Shown here one piece after another: positions 1-10,498 of a stretch of 64,000 nucleotides of DNA (the stretch's first letter is position 1; every line of letters begins with the position of its first letter). A program made the translations under genes and the position numbers. Source of the DNA: UBA6921 sp031363085. Lineage in GTDB: Bacteria > Pseudomonadota > Gammaproteobacteria > SG8-11. The stretch covers positions 1 to 64,000 of the forward strand of contig JANLTU010000036.1 in assembly GCA_031363085.1 (NCBI GenBank), given 5' to 3'. Under the pieces are notes generated by a model. The model was given only the letters and a program-made list of their open reading frames with translations. It did no database searches and had not been told where the DNA came from.

Positions 1-217
1 TGTCTTGAATCGTGTAGTGCACATCCGGCATCCCCTTGCGCAATGCCTCGACAATTGGCTTCAAACCTTCGGGTCCGGGTTTGGGATTTGGTGCGCCGGG
101 GCTGTGATTAATGTAGTTCGGAGCGATCAGCTCATTGAGAACCTCTAGCTTGCCTTGATTCCACACTTCATCGAAGTAGCGGGTAATGAGGCGCTTATTT
201 TGCTCGATGGTTGACAT
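1..217 (-). CDS. SnoaL-like/ester cyclase family protein, partial (C-terminus outside window)
   Basis: The first 72 residues are present; the gene runs off the left edge. The N-terminal helix MSTIEQNKRLITRYFDEVWN and the following NELIAPNYINHSP segment are typical of SnoaL-like polyketide cyclase or ester cyclase proteins, small alpha+beta-barrel proteins of the NTF2-like fold. The substrate cannot be told. The ATG lies 8 bp after the phoU stop codon, so it is probably co-transcribed as the last gene of the pst operon, although the family has no known part in phosphate uptake. Start chosen because the family begins this way. Confident of the family, not of the function. Confidence 0.7.
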   Translation of the reverse strand, partial: MSTIEQNKRLITRYFDEVWNQGKLEVLNELIAPNYINHSPGAPNPKPGPEGLKPIVEALRKGMPDVHYTIQD

Positions 218-225
218 GTTTGAAT

Positions 226-945
226 TCATGAGCCGCGCAGGGTTTCCTGTTCGATCTGTTCCAGGCTGGTGTGGCGCACGTCTTTACCTTTCACCAGATA
301 AATCACGTATTCGCAGATATTGCGCGCGCGGTCGCCGATGCGTTCGAGCGCGCGCGCCGACCAAATGACGTCGAGTGCGCGCGGAATCGAGCGCGGGTCT
401 TCCATCATGAAGGTGATGAGCTGGCGCATGATGCTTTCGTATTGGCGGTCGATTTGCAGGTCGCTGCGCGCAACTTGCAGCGCCGCTTGCGGATCGTTAC
501 GCGCGAAGGCGTCGAGCGAGTCGTGCAGGATTTTCTTCACCTGTGCACCCATGTTTTCCAGCTCCATGCACTGCTTTTTCAGCGTGCCGACTTTGGAAAG
601 TTGCAAGGCCATGCGACCGATGCGTTCGGCCTCGTCGCCGATGCGCTCCAGGTCGGTGATGGTTTTAATCACTGCCATGATCAAGCGCAGGTCGCTGGCG
701 GTGGGTTGGCGGCGGGCGATGATGTGCGTGCACTCTTCGTCGATGGCGACTTCCATGGCGTTCACCTGGTAGTCGCTGGACAGCACCCGTTCGGCCATTG
801 CAACGTCGCTTTCCACCAAGGCGATAAGCGCATGGGCGAGTTGTTGTTCCACTAAGCCGCCCATGGCGAGCACGCGGCTGCGAATGTCTTCGAGCTCCGC
901 GTTGTATTGGTGGGAGATGTGCGCGCTGATGTTGGGTTTGTCCAT
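226..945 (-). CDS. phoU: Phosphate signalling protein PhoU
   Basis: 239 residues, the normal PhoU length, built of two related three-helix bundles (about residues 10-105 and 115-215). The repeated metal-binding acidic patches are visible, for example TDLERIGDEAERIG in the first half and RALERIGDRARNICE in the second. PhoU is a peripheral membrane protein that links the Pst transporter to the PhoR kinase and keeps the Pho response off when phosphate is plentiful. The ATG at 945 is preferred over an upstream in-frame ATG at 984 because a GAGG motif sits 8-9 bases before it. It is the last pst gene, 69 bp after pstB. Confidence 0.96.
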   Translation of the reverse strand: MDKPNISAHISHQYNAELEDIRSRVLAMGGLVEQQLAHALIALVESDVAMAERVLSSDYQVNAMEVAIDEECTHIIARRQPTASDLRLIMAVIKTITDLERIGDEAERIGRMALQLSKVGTLKKQCMELENMGAQVKKILHDSLDAFARNDPQAALQVARSDLQIDRQYESIMRQLITFMMEDPRSIPRALDVIWSARALERIGDRARNICEYVIYLVKGKDVRHTSLEQIEQETLRGS

Positions 946-1014
946 TAACTCGTACCTCGCGTGTGGAAGGGATGCAAGCCGCACCCCCTGAAATTTAAGT
1001 ATAGCCAGTATCGC

Positions 1015-1842
1015 CTAACCGTAACGTCCCGTAATGTAATCTTCGGTCTGTTTCTTTTTCGGATTGGTAAATAACGTCGCGGTTGCATCGAATTCGATCA
1101 GTTCGCCCAGGTACATAAAAGCGGTGAAGTCCGACACGCGTGCCGCTTGTTGCATGTTGTGGGTGACGATCACGATGGTGTATTTGGATTTCAGCTCGTA
1201 GATCAGCTCTTCAATTTTAAGCGTCGAGAGCGGGTCGAGTGCCGAGGCCGGTTCGTCGAGCAGCAGCACTTCGGGTTCGATGGCGATGGCGCGCGCAATC
1301 ACCAAGCGTTGCTGCTGGCCGCCTGACAAGCTCAAGGCATTGTCGTGCAGGCGTTCTTTGACTTCGTCCCACAGCGCGGAACCGCGCAATGCGTTTTCGA
1401 CCGCTTCGTCCAGCACGCGGCGTTTCGACACGCCCTGAATGCGCAAGCCGTAAGCGACGTTTTCATAAATCGATTTGGGAAACGGGTTGGGCTTTTGAAA
1501 CACCATGCCGACGCGCTGGCGCAAGTCGGCGACATTGACCGAGCGCGCATGAATATCCTGGCCTTCGAGCGCGATTTTGCCTTCGATGCGCACCCCGTCG
1601 ACCAGATCGTTCATGCGGTTGAAGCAGCGCAGCAAAGTCGATTTACCGCAGCCGCTGGGACCGATAAACGCCGACACGCGGTGGCGCGGTAGCACCATGT
1701 TGACATTTTTCAACGCCTGCTTGCTGCCGTAATAAAGATTGAGATTGCTGACCTCAATGCTCTTGTGCAGATCGCTCAGTTTGGTCGGCTGGATCGAACG
1801 ATCAAGAATGGAAGCGTCCAGCCCGTGTGTGAGAGTTGCCAT
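1015..1842 (-). CDS. pstB: Phosphate ABC transporter ATP-binding protein PstB
   Basis: 275 residues. The Walker A motif GPSGCGKST, the Q-loop, the signature LSGGQQQR, the Walker B VLLLDEPASALDP and the H-loop VTHNMQQAARVSD are all intact, and the C-terminus EDYITGRYG is the usual PstB ending. It drives high-affinity phosphate import through PstC and PstA at the inner membrane. The ATG at 1842 follows an AGGA motif; a longer reading from 1881 would add 13 residues without a family match. It lies 97 bp downstream of pstA. Confidence 0.97.
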   Translation of the reverse strand: MATLTHGLDASILDRSIQPTKLSDLHKSIEVSNLNLYYGSKQALKNVNMVLPRHRVSAFIGPSGCGKSTLLRCFNRMNDLVDGVRIEGKIALEGQDIHARSVNVADLRQRVGMVFQKPNPFPKSIYENVAYGLRIQGVSKRRVLDEAVENALRGSALWDEVKERLHDNALSLSGGQQQRLVIARAIAIEPEVLLLDEPASALDPLSTLKIEELIYELKSKYTIVIVTHNMQQAARVSDFTAFMYLGELIEFDATATLFTNPKKKQTEDYITGRYG

Positions 1843-1939
1843 GATCCTAGAAACCTCAGTTGTAAAAACTAAAAATATCAATACCTGCGTACACTTGTTT
1901 ATGCTTTGTAGCCGTCACTTGGAGTTTCTAGGATGATCA

Positions 1940-3592
1940 TTACCCGTCCAGCGCGCGATATTTTTCGCGCAGATGATTGCGAATTTTGATGGCTGTCAGA
2001 TTGAGCAGCACGATCACCAGCACCAACAACAACGCGGTTGCGAACACCAGGGGGCGGGCGGCTTCGACGTTAGGACTCTGAAAGCCGACATCGTAAATGT
2101 GAAACCCCAAGTGCATGAATTTGCGGTCCAGATGCACGAACGGCGCGTTGAAGTCGACCGGCATCGACGGCGCCAGCTTCACCACGCCCACCAGCATCAG
2201 CGGCGCCACTTCGCCGGCGGCGCGCGCCACCGCTAAAATCACCCCGGTCATGATCGCCGGACTTGCCATCGGCAACACCGTGCGCCAGAGCGTTTCCAGT
2301 TTGGTCGCGCCCAGGGCCAAGCTGCCTTCACGGATCGAACGCGGGATGCGCGCCAAGCCTTCTTCGGTGGCGACGATCACCACCGGCAGCGTCAGGATGG
2401 CGAGCGTCAGCGACGACCACAACACGCCGCCGGTGCCGAAGGTCGGATGCGGCAGCGCTTCGGGGAAAAACAACTGGTCGATGTTGCCGCCCAGGAAATA
2501 CACGAAAAATCCCAGGCCAAACACGCCGTACACGATGGCGGGCACGCCGGCCAGATTGTTCACTGCGATGCGAATGGTGCGCGTCAACACACCTTGCCTA
2601 GCATATTCGCGTAAATACACTGCGGCGACCACGCCGAACGGCGTGACCAGTAGCGACATGCTGAGCACCAGCATCACGGTGCCGAAGATGGCCGGAAACA
2701 CGCCGCCTTCGGTGTTGGCTTCGCGCGGTTCGGCGGAGACGAATTCCCAGATTTTTTGCATATAGTGGCCGATTTTTTCGATGATTGACATCGAGTTGGG
2801 CTGGTAGACGCGCACGACCTTGGCGAGTTTCACGTCGACCACGCGGCCGTCGGCAACTTCGGCGCTTAAACTGTCACGATCAAGTTCCTGGTACAAATCG
2901 GCCAGTTGTTTTTGCAGTTGTTCGTAATGCGTCTGTTGTTCGCTGCGTTGCTCAGCGATGCGGCTGTGTTTGGCCGTATCGCTGTCGTGGCTCAGCTCCA
3001 GGCGGCGCTCGGCCAGACGCAATTTTTCAAGCGCGTAATTAATCGCGCCGATGTCGGCTTTTTCGATGGCGTGAATACGCTCGAATAAACCCAGCGCGCG
3101 CTGCAAGCGCTCGCGTAGTGCGGGCCACGCCGCCTCGCCTTGCGCCACCAGCGTGCCGCCTTCTTTCACGGCGCGCAAATAGCCGTAGAAATTGCCCCAC
3201 TCGCGGCGCTCCAGCACCATGACATCGTTGGGGACGGTCTGGCCGCGCATGCCTAAGTCGACGATCCAGCGAAAATCGGCACCCGCCAGCTCGCGGTTGC
3301 CGGTCTTGACCAGGAAGCGGTCGACGGTTTGGACGGCGGTGGGCACGTCAAGGCCGGACTCGCGCATGCGCGTTGCGGTGACCCGCTCGTGCTCGCTGAA
3401 CTCGCCGAGCAGGCGGGCGGGTTCGTGTCCAGGTTCCTGATACTGCAATTCCAATACTTCATGCGGCCAAAAATAGCCCATGCCCTGATAGGTGATCATG
3501 CCCAACAAACCTAACACCATGATCAAACTGACGCTGACTGCCGAAGCGGTGAGCCAGATCCAGGGTGCGCCACTGCGAAACCACATACGCAT
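1940..3592 (-). CDS. pstA: Phosphate ABC transporter permease PstA, long form
   Basis: 550 residues against about 280-300 in E. coli. A first membrane helix (about 13-35) is followed by a roughly 250-residue periplasmic insert with a predicted coiled coil rich in Gln, Glu and Arg (about 190-245). The canonical permease domain (about 295-545) carries the ATPase-coupling loop REGSLALGATKLETLWRTVL. Long PstA proteins occur in Pseudomonas and related bacteria, so the insert is known, but its job is not settled. The ATG at 3592 is preferred to a GTG one codon earlier, with AGGA seven bases upstream. It starts 9 bp after the pstC stop, so the two are tightly coupled. Confidence 0.95.
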   Translation of the reverse strand: MRMWFRSGAPWIWLTASAVSVSLIMVLGLLGMITYQGMGYFWPHEVLELQYQEPGHEPARLLGEFSEHERVTATRMRESGLDVPTAVQTVDRFLVKTGNRELAGADFRWIVDLGMRGQTVPNDVMVLERREWGNFYGYLRAVKEGGTLVAQGEAAWPALRERLQRALGLFERIHAIEKADIGAINYALEKLRLAERRLELSHDSDTAKHSRIAEQRSEQQTHYEQLQKQLADLYQELDRDSLSAEVADGRVVDVKLAKVVRVYQPNSMSIIEKIGHYMQKIWEFVSAEPREANTEGGVFPAIFGTVMLVLSMSLLVTPFGVVAAVYLREYARQGVLTRTIRIAVNNLAGVPAIVYGVFGLGFFVYFLGGNIDQLFFPEALPHPTFGTGGVLWSSLTLAILTLPVVIVATEEGLARIPRSIREGSLALGATKLETLWRTVLPMASPAIMTGVILAVARAAGEVAPLMLVGVVKLAPSMPVDFNAPFVHLDRKFMHLGFHIYDVGFQSPNVEAARPLVFATALLLVLVIVLLNLTAIKIRNHLREKYRALDG

Positions 3593-3601
3593 CACGAAGT
3601 C

Positions 3602-5878
3602 CTACAACGAACTGTATTTACGGCGCAGCCGTTGCCGCACGGTTTCGGCGGCGGTGTTAAACAGGAAGGTGAACATGAACAGCACCAGTGCGGCGAGGAA
3701 CAACAAGCGGTAATGCGTGCTGCCTAATTCCGACTCGGGCATTTCCACAGCGATGTTGGCCGACAAGGTGCGCATGCCGGAAAACACCGAAAAATCCATC
3801 ACCGGCGTATTGCCGGTAGCCATTAGCACGATCATGGTTTCGCCGATGGCGCGACCCAGGCCGATCATCACGGCGGAAAAAATGCCCGGGCTTGCGGTCA
3901 GCAATACCACGCGCCATAGCGTTTGCCACGCGGTGGCGCCCAGCGCCAGTGAACCGTTGATGAGCTGGCGCGGCACGCTGAAAATCGCATCTTCAGCAAT
4001 GGTGAAAATGGTCGGTGTGACCGCAAAGCCCATCGCAATGCCGACGATCAGCGAGTTGCGTTGATCAAACGCGACGCCCAGTTCGTCGGCCAACCACAGG
4101 CGCATGTCACCGCCGAACCACCACACTTCCATGGTCGGGCTAAAGGCGAGTGCCGCCCAAGTGAGGGCAATGATGAGCGGAATCAGTACCGCCGCATACC
4201 AGCCGTCGTGCACGCGGGTGCGCAGCCCCAACGGCAGCGCGCGCCACGCATAGGCAAACAGCAACACTCCGAGCGGCACCAACAGCAAGGTGCTGAACAC
4301 GCCTGGCAGATATTTTTCGACAAACGGCGCCAGCCATAATCCGGCCAGAAAACCCAGCACCACCGTGGGCACGGCGCCCATGATTTCGACCGTGGGTTTG
4401 ACCACCTCACGCATGCGCGCCGACATGAAATGCGCGGTGTAGATTGCGCCCAGCAAGGACAAAGGCACAGCCACTAAAATTGCATAAAACGCCGCTTTGA
4501 GCGTGCCGAAGGCCAGCGGCGTAAAACTGAATTTGGGTTCGAAGGTGTTGGTCGACGCCGACGATTGCCATAGCCATTTGGGTTCGTCGTAGCTTTCGTA
4601 CCAGACTTTGTTCCACAGCGACGACCAGGAGACTTCCGGGTATTCGTTGTTAATTTTCCAGAACGCGATTTGCTGGTTGGAATCTTCCGCGAGCAAGGCA
4701 TTCGCGCGCGGTGCCATCGCAATATGCGTCAACGCAGTGGTGGCGGCGGGTTCTACCAATAAGGTGCGATGTGCAGTGCTGTGGTACAGGCCGAGGTTGC
4801 CGGCGGCATCGGTGGCGAGAAATCCCTTGCGCGAATATTCCGCTGCAATGAGGTTGATCGCCGCGTTGCCCTCTTTGAAGCGGCGAATGCTGGTGAGCAA
4901 CTCATTGCCGTGCGCGTCGCGTACCGGAAACCACTGTGCGATAGTGCCGTCCGACAGGCCCACCAGCAAGGAAATGCCGCCGCTGAGAAATTCCAGCGCG
5001 GTGATGTGTAAACCGCTTTCCACGACGCTGAGGCTGTGCACCACGCGCGGCTTGCTTTGGTCGCGAATATCGACATAGGTGATGCGCCCACTGCGGTCGG
5101 CGATATACAGGCGGCGCTGCTCCGGATTGAGCAAGACGCGCGTGACCGGCTCGGTGGAGCGTTGCACTTCGCGCGTTGTTGCGGTCAGTTCGCCGTCTTC
5201 GCCGAGCATTGCCTGCGCGCGTTCGAAGCTGGTCAACAGCACGCGGTTGTCGGCGGTGGCGGCCACCAGCGTAGTGTGTTCACCGTCGTGCTGCGCGGCC
5301 AGTTGCGTCAAGGCTTGACCATTGGCGTCGATGGAGATCGGCGCTGCGCCCAGCGGCTGTTTCAGGTGCGGTGTGATGGTGCGTTTGCCGTCGACAAAAG
5401 TCGCAACATAGCTGGACTTGACCGCAATGGCTTGGCCATTGGACAAGCCCAATGCCACGAACTCGCTGCCCGGCGCACCGGCCGCAAAACTGGTGATGCT
5501 GGCGTTGGCCGGCAGCGTGATCGCCTGATCCGAAATCAGCGCGCCGTCGAGGGTGCGAAAAAACAACGCGTGTCCATCGCGGGTATAGCGCAGGCCGATC
5601 TCAGTTTGCTCATCCATCGACAGATATAAAGTTTCGCCGCCGCCGGGCACGGCAAAGCGGCGTGCGACTTCCATGCTCGCGCCGCCAAACAACGGAATCA
5701 CCACATACACCAGATAAAAGAAAATCAGCAGGATGGCGACAATCGCACCCACGCCGCCAATGGCCACGAAGTAGCGGGCAAAGCCATCTTTAAACATGCG
5801 CCAAGCGCGCCGACGGTGGCGCACGCGCTCGCTGAGCGGCGGAATGATGGACTTGCGGGAGGCGGTCGACGGATTCAT
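3602..5878 (-). CDS. pstC: Phosphate ABC transporter permease PstC, long form
   Basis: 758 residues, more than twice the E. coli length. After the first membrane helix (about 35-58) comes a periplasmic region of about 380 residues with WD/YVTN-like beta-strand repeats, for example RRLYIADRSGRITYVDI and LLVGLSDGTIAQWF, suggesting a beta-propeller. The permease domain follows from about residue 450 and contains INGSLALGATAWQTLWRVVL, the loop that touches PstB. Long PstC proteins are known in gammaproteobacteria. The ATG at 5878 is preferred over TTG at 5899 because the Pho box would otherwise touch the start codon. No clear Shine-Dalgarno is seen. Confidence 0.94.
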   Translation of the reverse strand: MNPSTASRKSIIPPLSERVRHRRRAWRMFKDGFARYFVAIGGVGAIVAILLIFFYLVYVVIPLFGGASMEVARRFAVPGGGETLYLSMDEQTEIGLRYTRDGHALFFRTLDGALISDQAITLPANASITSFAAGAPGSEFVALGLSNGQAIAVKSSYVATFVDGKRTITPHLKQPLGAAPISIDANGQALTQLAAQHDGEHTTLVAATADNRVLLTSFERAQAMLGEDGELTATTREVQRSTEPVTRVLLNPEQRRLYIADRSGRITYVDIRDQSKPRVVHSLSVVESGLHITALEFLSGGISLLVGLSDGTIAQWFPVRDAHGNELLTSIRRFKEGNAAINLIAAEYSRKGFLATDAAGNLGLYHSTAHRTLLVEPAATTALTHIAMAPRANALLAEDSNQQIAFWKINNEYPEVSWSSLWNKVWYESYDEPKWLWQSSASTNTFEPKFSFTPLAFGTLKAAFYAILVAVPLSLLGAIYTAHFMSARMREVVKPTVEIMGAVPTVVLGFLAGLWLAPFVEKYLPGVFSTLLLVPLGVLLFAYAWRALPLGLRTRVHDGWYAAVLIPLIIALTWAALAFSPTMEVWWFGGDMRLWLADELGVAFDQRNSLIVGIAMGFAVTPTIFTIAEDAIFSVPRQLINGSLALGATAWQTLWRVVLLTASPGIFSAVMIGLGRAIGETMIVLMATGNTPVMDFSVFSGMRTLSANIAVEMPESELGSTHYRLLFLAALVLFMFTFLFNTAAETVRQRLRRKYSSL

Positions 5879-5901
5879 TGCCGCGATGGTAGCGAGCAAA
5901 T

Positions 5902-5919
5902 ATGACAGTAATGTTACAG
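5902..5919 (-). promoter_or_regulatory. Pho box upstream of pstC
   Basis: On the minus strand the sequence reads CTGTAAC-ATTA-CTGTCAT, two seven-base PhoB half-sites separated by four bases as in the classical Pho box. It ends 23 bases before the pstC ATG. A weak -10-like TACCAT lies about ten bases further on, placing the transcription start at or next to the start codon. This implies phosphate-starvation induction of pstCAB-phoU independent of the upstream exporter genes. Confidence 0.8.
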
Positions 5920-5978
5920 AGGCGTGGCGTATGACATCACTTTGTAATACTTAATATTTTTCAGAATAGTTGACGCGC

Positions 5979-7163
5979 TCACGCGGCATCCCGCAGTGCC
6001 ACGGTGACCGGAATACGCGCGGCGGCCACGGCCGGAAACAGTCCGCCGAGGAGCCCGATGATGATCGCCCAGGTGAGTCCATGGGCGATCAATTGCGGCG
6101 ACACCTTGAACGCAAACACGACCTGGCTGAAGTTCGCTCCCAAGGTCGATACCGTGTACTTGTCGAAAACAAGCCATACCGTCCCCGCGCCGATGACGCC
6201 ACCCAACGACGCCAGCAGCGCCGCTTCCAGCAACACTGAAATCACCACCGGCGCGGCGGGGAATCCGAGCGCACGCAGTGTGGCGATCTCGCGCGCGCGG
6301 GTGGAAACCGCCGTGAACATGGTGTTGAGCGCGCCGAAGATCGCGCCGATGCCCATGATGGCGGCAATGGCCACGCCGAGGATGCGGATCAACCGCGTCA
6401 GATCTTCGGATTGGGTGGCGTAATAGTCGCGCGTGCGTTCCACATCCACGGTCAGGCGCGGATCGGTGCTGAGCGCCGCCTTGAGTCCGTCATAGGCGTC
6501 TGCGTTGGTGAGTTTAAGCGTCACCGACTGATAGCCTTCACGTTGATACGCGCCTTGCACCACCTCGGCGTCGCCCCACAATTCCGACTCGTGCGCATCG
6601 CCCGAAGCAAACGTGCCTACCACGCTCCAGTCTTGCTGGCCCAGGCGGATGGTCGCACCGGTGGCCAAACCGGCGAATTCCGAATGCGCACCTTTGCCGA
6701 CCACCAGTTCGCGCCTACCCAGCTCAAAGCGACGACCTTCGAGAATGTGGACCTGGGAGCGTAATTCCCACACCTGCGGTCCGACGCCGCGAATCTCGAC
6801 GTTGGCATCCGTGCCGGTGCTTTTTTTGGGTAAATTCGCGACCACCACCACTTCGGCCGAGGCGATAGGTTTGCCTGCGTTGTTTTTGAGCACACCTGGC
6901 CCCTGAGCGATCAGTACTGTGTGTTCGCGACTCAGGCCGCTGTTGAGTTCCGCGCTGGCGCCCTTGCGCAAGACGATGGCTTCATCGACACGTCCCGCCT
7001 CGGCCAGCACGGCTTGAAAACCTTCGCCCATGGCGAGCACTGCGATCAATACGCCGACCACGCCCGCGATACCGACCACGATCACCAGGGCCGAGCCCAT
7101 TCGTTGCGGAATAGTGGTCAGGCCCATGCGGGTAATCTCCACGATCTGTCGTAGCCAACGCAT
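5979..7163 (-). CDS. ABC exporter permease, FtsX/MacB family (second permease)
   Basis: 394 residues with the MacB/FtsX architecture: one N-terminal membrane helix (about 20-45), a large periplasmic MacB-like core (about 50-265) and three C-terminal helices (about 270-390) with the typical REIATLRALGFPAAPVV coupling segment. It should form the membrane part of an exporter with the ATPase and adaptor encoded upstream. A GAGGAC ribosome binding site precedes the ATG, 14 bp after the first permease. The substrate is unknown; lipids, peptides and antibiotics are all carried by relatives. Confidence 0.9.
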   Translation of the reverse strand: MRWLRQIVEITRMGLTTIPQRMGSALVIVVGIAGVVGVLIAVLAMGEGFQAVLAEAGRVDEAIVLRKGASAELNSGLSREHTVLIAQGPGVLKNNAGKPIASAEVVVVANLPKKSTGTDANVEIRGVGPQVWELRSQVHILEGRRFELGRRELVVGKGAHSEFAGLATGATIRLGQQDWSVVGTFASGDAHESELWGDAEVVQGAYQREGYQSVTLKLTNADAYDGLKAALSTDPRLTVDVERTRDYYATQSEDLTRLIRILGVAIAAIMGIGAIFGALNTMFTAVSTRAREIATLRALGFPAAPVVISVLLEAALLASLGGVIGAGTVWLVFDKYTVSTLGANFSQVVFAFKVSPQLIAHGLTWAIIIGLLGGLFPAVAAARIPVTVALRDAA

Positions 7164-7177
7164 AAATTAAGTCCTCT

Positions 7178-8328
7178 TCAGTGTCCGCTCAAGGCATCGA
7201 CGATACGTAAGCGCATCGCCCGCAATGCGGGCGGCAGGCCCACGCCCAGACCTAACAGCAGCATGAGGCCGACGCCGATGATCCAGGACTGGGCATCGAT
7301 CCTGAACATGCCGCCGCGAAACGCCGCGCTCAGTGCATCCGCGCCGAGCATCGCCAGCACCAACCCGATGACGCCGCCCAGCATCACCATCAACAACGAC
7401 TCGCTCAGCACCAGCCACAAGATGCCTGGATTGGAAAAGCCGATGGTTTTTAGCACCGCCAGTTCCGGGATTCGTTCGCGTACCGCTTGCGACATGGTGT
7501 TGCCGGTGAGCAGCAGGATAGTGAACAACACCGCGCCCATGATCGAGCTGACAATTAAACCGATGTCGCCCATTTGCTTGGCGAAGTCGAGCGTGAACTG
7601 TTTTTCCGTTTGTGATTTGGTCTCCGCCGCCGAATTGGCGAACAGTGCGTCGATGCTGCCGGCAACCTTGGCGGCCTGCGCGGGATCGGAAATTTTTACG
7701 ATGTACCAACCCACGGTGCCGGTGCCAAACGTTCGCCCCGCGTCGAAATAATCGTAGCGGAACAGCATTTGCTCTTCCTGGTTGCCGTCGCGCGGATCGC
7801 GCGAGTGAAAGATGCCGACCAGGTCGAAGGTCCAGGTGTTGCCGCCGTTTTTGTTGGGAAAGATGGTCGCTTCCAACGGGATTTTGTCGCCGAGTTTCCA
7901 GCCGAAGCGTTGCGCGAGATTGGCACCGACGATGGCGCCGGTACGGGTGGTGAGGAAGGCTCGTTTCTGTTCCTCCGGCAACACAACATCCGGGTAGATG
8001 TCGAGATAATTAGGACTCACCGCAAAGTTAGAAAAAAAGTTTTTGCGATCCTGATAAATACCGCCGAACCAATTGGCGAAGGCCACCGCCTCTACACCTT
8101 CGACGCCCTGGATTTGACGCAGGTCCGCGTAGGGCAGGGGTTGGATGATAGAGAGCTTGGAGCTGACCACCAAACGGCTCGCGCCCTCCAGATTATCGCG
8201 CACGCTAAACGCAATGCGGACTGCGTCCAGCATGCCGAACAGCAGAAACGCGACGACGATCGACAGCACGGTAAAAATCGTGCGCGCCTTTTTACGCAAC
8301 AAGCTGGCCCAGATCAAGTGCAGGTATT

Positions 8329-8332
<4 letters not shown>
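7178..8332 (-). CDS. ABC exporter permease, FtsX/MacB family (first permease)
   Basis: 384 residues with an N-terminal helix (about 15-38), a periplasmic domain (about 40-260) and three C-terminal helices. The segment RIPELAVLKTIGFSNPGILW is the conserved coupling region of FtsX-like permeases. It overlaps the ATPase gene by four bases, so translation is coupled. It is only distantly like the second permease, so the pair probably forms a heterodimer, unlike MacB, which is a homodimer with fused ATPase. Confidence 0.9.
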
Positions 8333-9039
<707 letters not shown>

Positions 9040-9090
9040 TGCTGCGCTCCGATCCGAAATATCTGAAATTGGGAAATGACCATCCTTTGT

Positions 9091-10356
9091 CTACTCCGGT
9101 TTGACCCGGTCGCCGTCCTTGAGTTCGCGCGGCGGACTCACGATCACGCGTTCATTGGCCTTGAGCCCGTCCAGCACCTGCCGTAAATCAGAATAGGTTT
9201 GGCCCAGCGTGACCTTGCGTGCTTGCGCGCGATCAGCGGCCAAAACAAAAACGATCACACTGTCGCCCTGAGTCTGGATTGCGCTTACCGGGATCAGGAC
9301 CCCTGGCAGGGGTGGTGCTCCTGAGCCTGAACTATTGCCTGGTTCGAGAAAGGCTACGCGCGCGCCCATGTCGGGCACAATGCGAGCGTCCTTGGTTCCT
9401 TCGATGCTGATGCGCACCTTGACGGTGGCCTTGCTGCGATCAGCGGTGGGAATAATGGCGATGACTTTACCGGGGATTTTCCAGGTGGGATAGGCGTTGA
9501 GCATGCTCTCGACCCCTTGCCCGGGTTGCACGCGCCCGATGTAAGCCTCGTTCACCTCAACCTCGATCTCCAGCGAATCCATGTCGACGATGGTGCCGAT
9601 GCCGGTGCGGGTGAAGCCGCCGCCGGCGGAAATCGGCGACACCATTTCACCCGGTTGCGCCGCTTTGACCGTGACCACGCCGGCGAACGGCGCGCGCACC
9701 ACGGTGTTGTCCAGCCCCACTTGTGCAAGTGCAACGCTGCGCTCGGCCACTTCCATTTCGCTTTCTTGCGTCGTGATGCGTGAACGACGCGACTCGACCA
9801 GGGTGCGTGCATCGTCAATCGTTTGTTGGCTGATGAGCTTTTGTTTGCCTAAATCCTGTTGCCGGGCGAGATCGCGCTCGGCCTGATCCAGCAACAAGCG
9901 CAAATCGGCAAATTGCGCGCGTGCGACGTTGAGTTGCGCGCGCGCCAGATCAAGCTGCGCCTTCACGTCAGCCGCATCGAGTCTTGCCAACACCTGGCCC
10001 GCGAGCACGCGTTGGCCTTCTTCGATGAGCACCTCAGTGACCTTGCCGGTGACCTTCGACGAAACCGTCGCTTGTCGCCGCGCGGTGACATAACCGGTCG
10101 CATCGAGCACGGAAGAGGGGGCTTGGGTTGAGTTTGCAGTTTGAGCAGTTGCGGTGCGCACCGCGAACACCTTGTCGCCCGGCCCTACGAACCACACGAT
10201 GGCCAAGCACAACAACGCGATGCCCGCACCCAGCAGCCACCACGAAGTGCGCGGAGTAGTTGTTTGCGGGTTGCGGTCGATTCGCAACTGTCCTAAAAGT
10301 TCGGATTTCGCGCTGCGCTCAATTTCGATTTTTTCCAGCCTATCCAAGGTTGCCAT
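9091..10356 (-). CDS. Periplasmic adaptor (membrane fusion protein) of ABC exporter
   Basis: 421 residues. One membrane helix (about 37-58) anchors a HlyD/MacA-type adaptor with a lipoyl half-motif (about 85-130), a coiled-coil hairpin (about 130-205) built from repeated ARAQL and ERDLARQ segments, the second lipoyl half around VVRAPFAGVVTV, and beta-barrel and membrane-proximal domains to the end. It should link the inner-membrane exporter to an outer-membrane TolC-like duct, which is not encoded here. It follows the pstS terminator and begins the four-gene exporter operon inserted between pstS and pstC. Confidence 0.9.
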   Translation of the reverse strand: MATLDRLEKIEIERSAKSELLGQLRIDRNPQTTTPRTSWWLLGAGIALLCLAIVWFVGPGDKVFAVRTATAQTANSTQAPSSVLDATGYVTARRQATVSSKVTGKVTEVLIEEGQRVLAGQVLARLDAADVKAQLDLARAQLNVARAQFADLRLLLDQAERDLARQQDLGKQKLISQQTIDDARTLVESRRSRITTQESEMEVAERSVALAQVGLDNTVVRAPFAGVVTVKAAQPGEMVSPISAGGGFTRTGIGTIVDMDSLEIEVEVNEAYIGRVQPGQGVESMLNAYPTWKIPGKVIAIIPTADRSKATVKVRISIEGTKDARIVPDMGARVAFLEPGNSSGSGAPPLPGVLIPVSAIQTQGDSVIVFVLAADRAQARKVTLGQTYSDLRQVLDGLKANERVIVSPPRELKDGDRVKPE

Positions 10357-10498
10357 AGAGTTCTTTTCATGAGTTGGCGGGCATTACGCGAGCGGCCAAT
10401 AGGTTCCATCCTAGTGGAGGCAGGATAACTAAAATGTTGTCAAGAATAAACTTTTGGAGCACTGAATTTTTGCGCGATGAGTCGAACTGCCAACGCAC

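Noticed and set aside
271..855. Long plus-strand reading frame opposite phoU
   Set aside because: It is an antisense shadow produced by codon bias of phoU; no ribosome site or family.
10438..10443. TTGACA upstream of the exporter adaptor gene on the minus strand
   Set aside because: No acceptable -10 hexamer lies at 16-18 bases from it.
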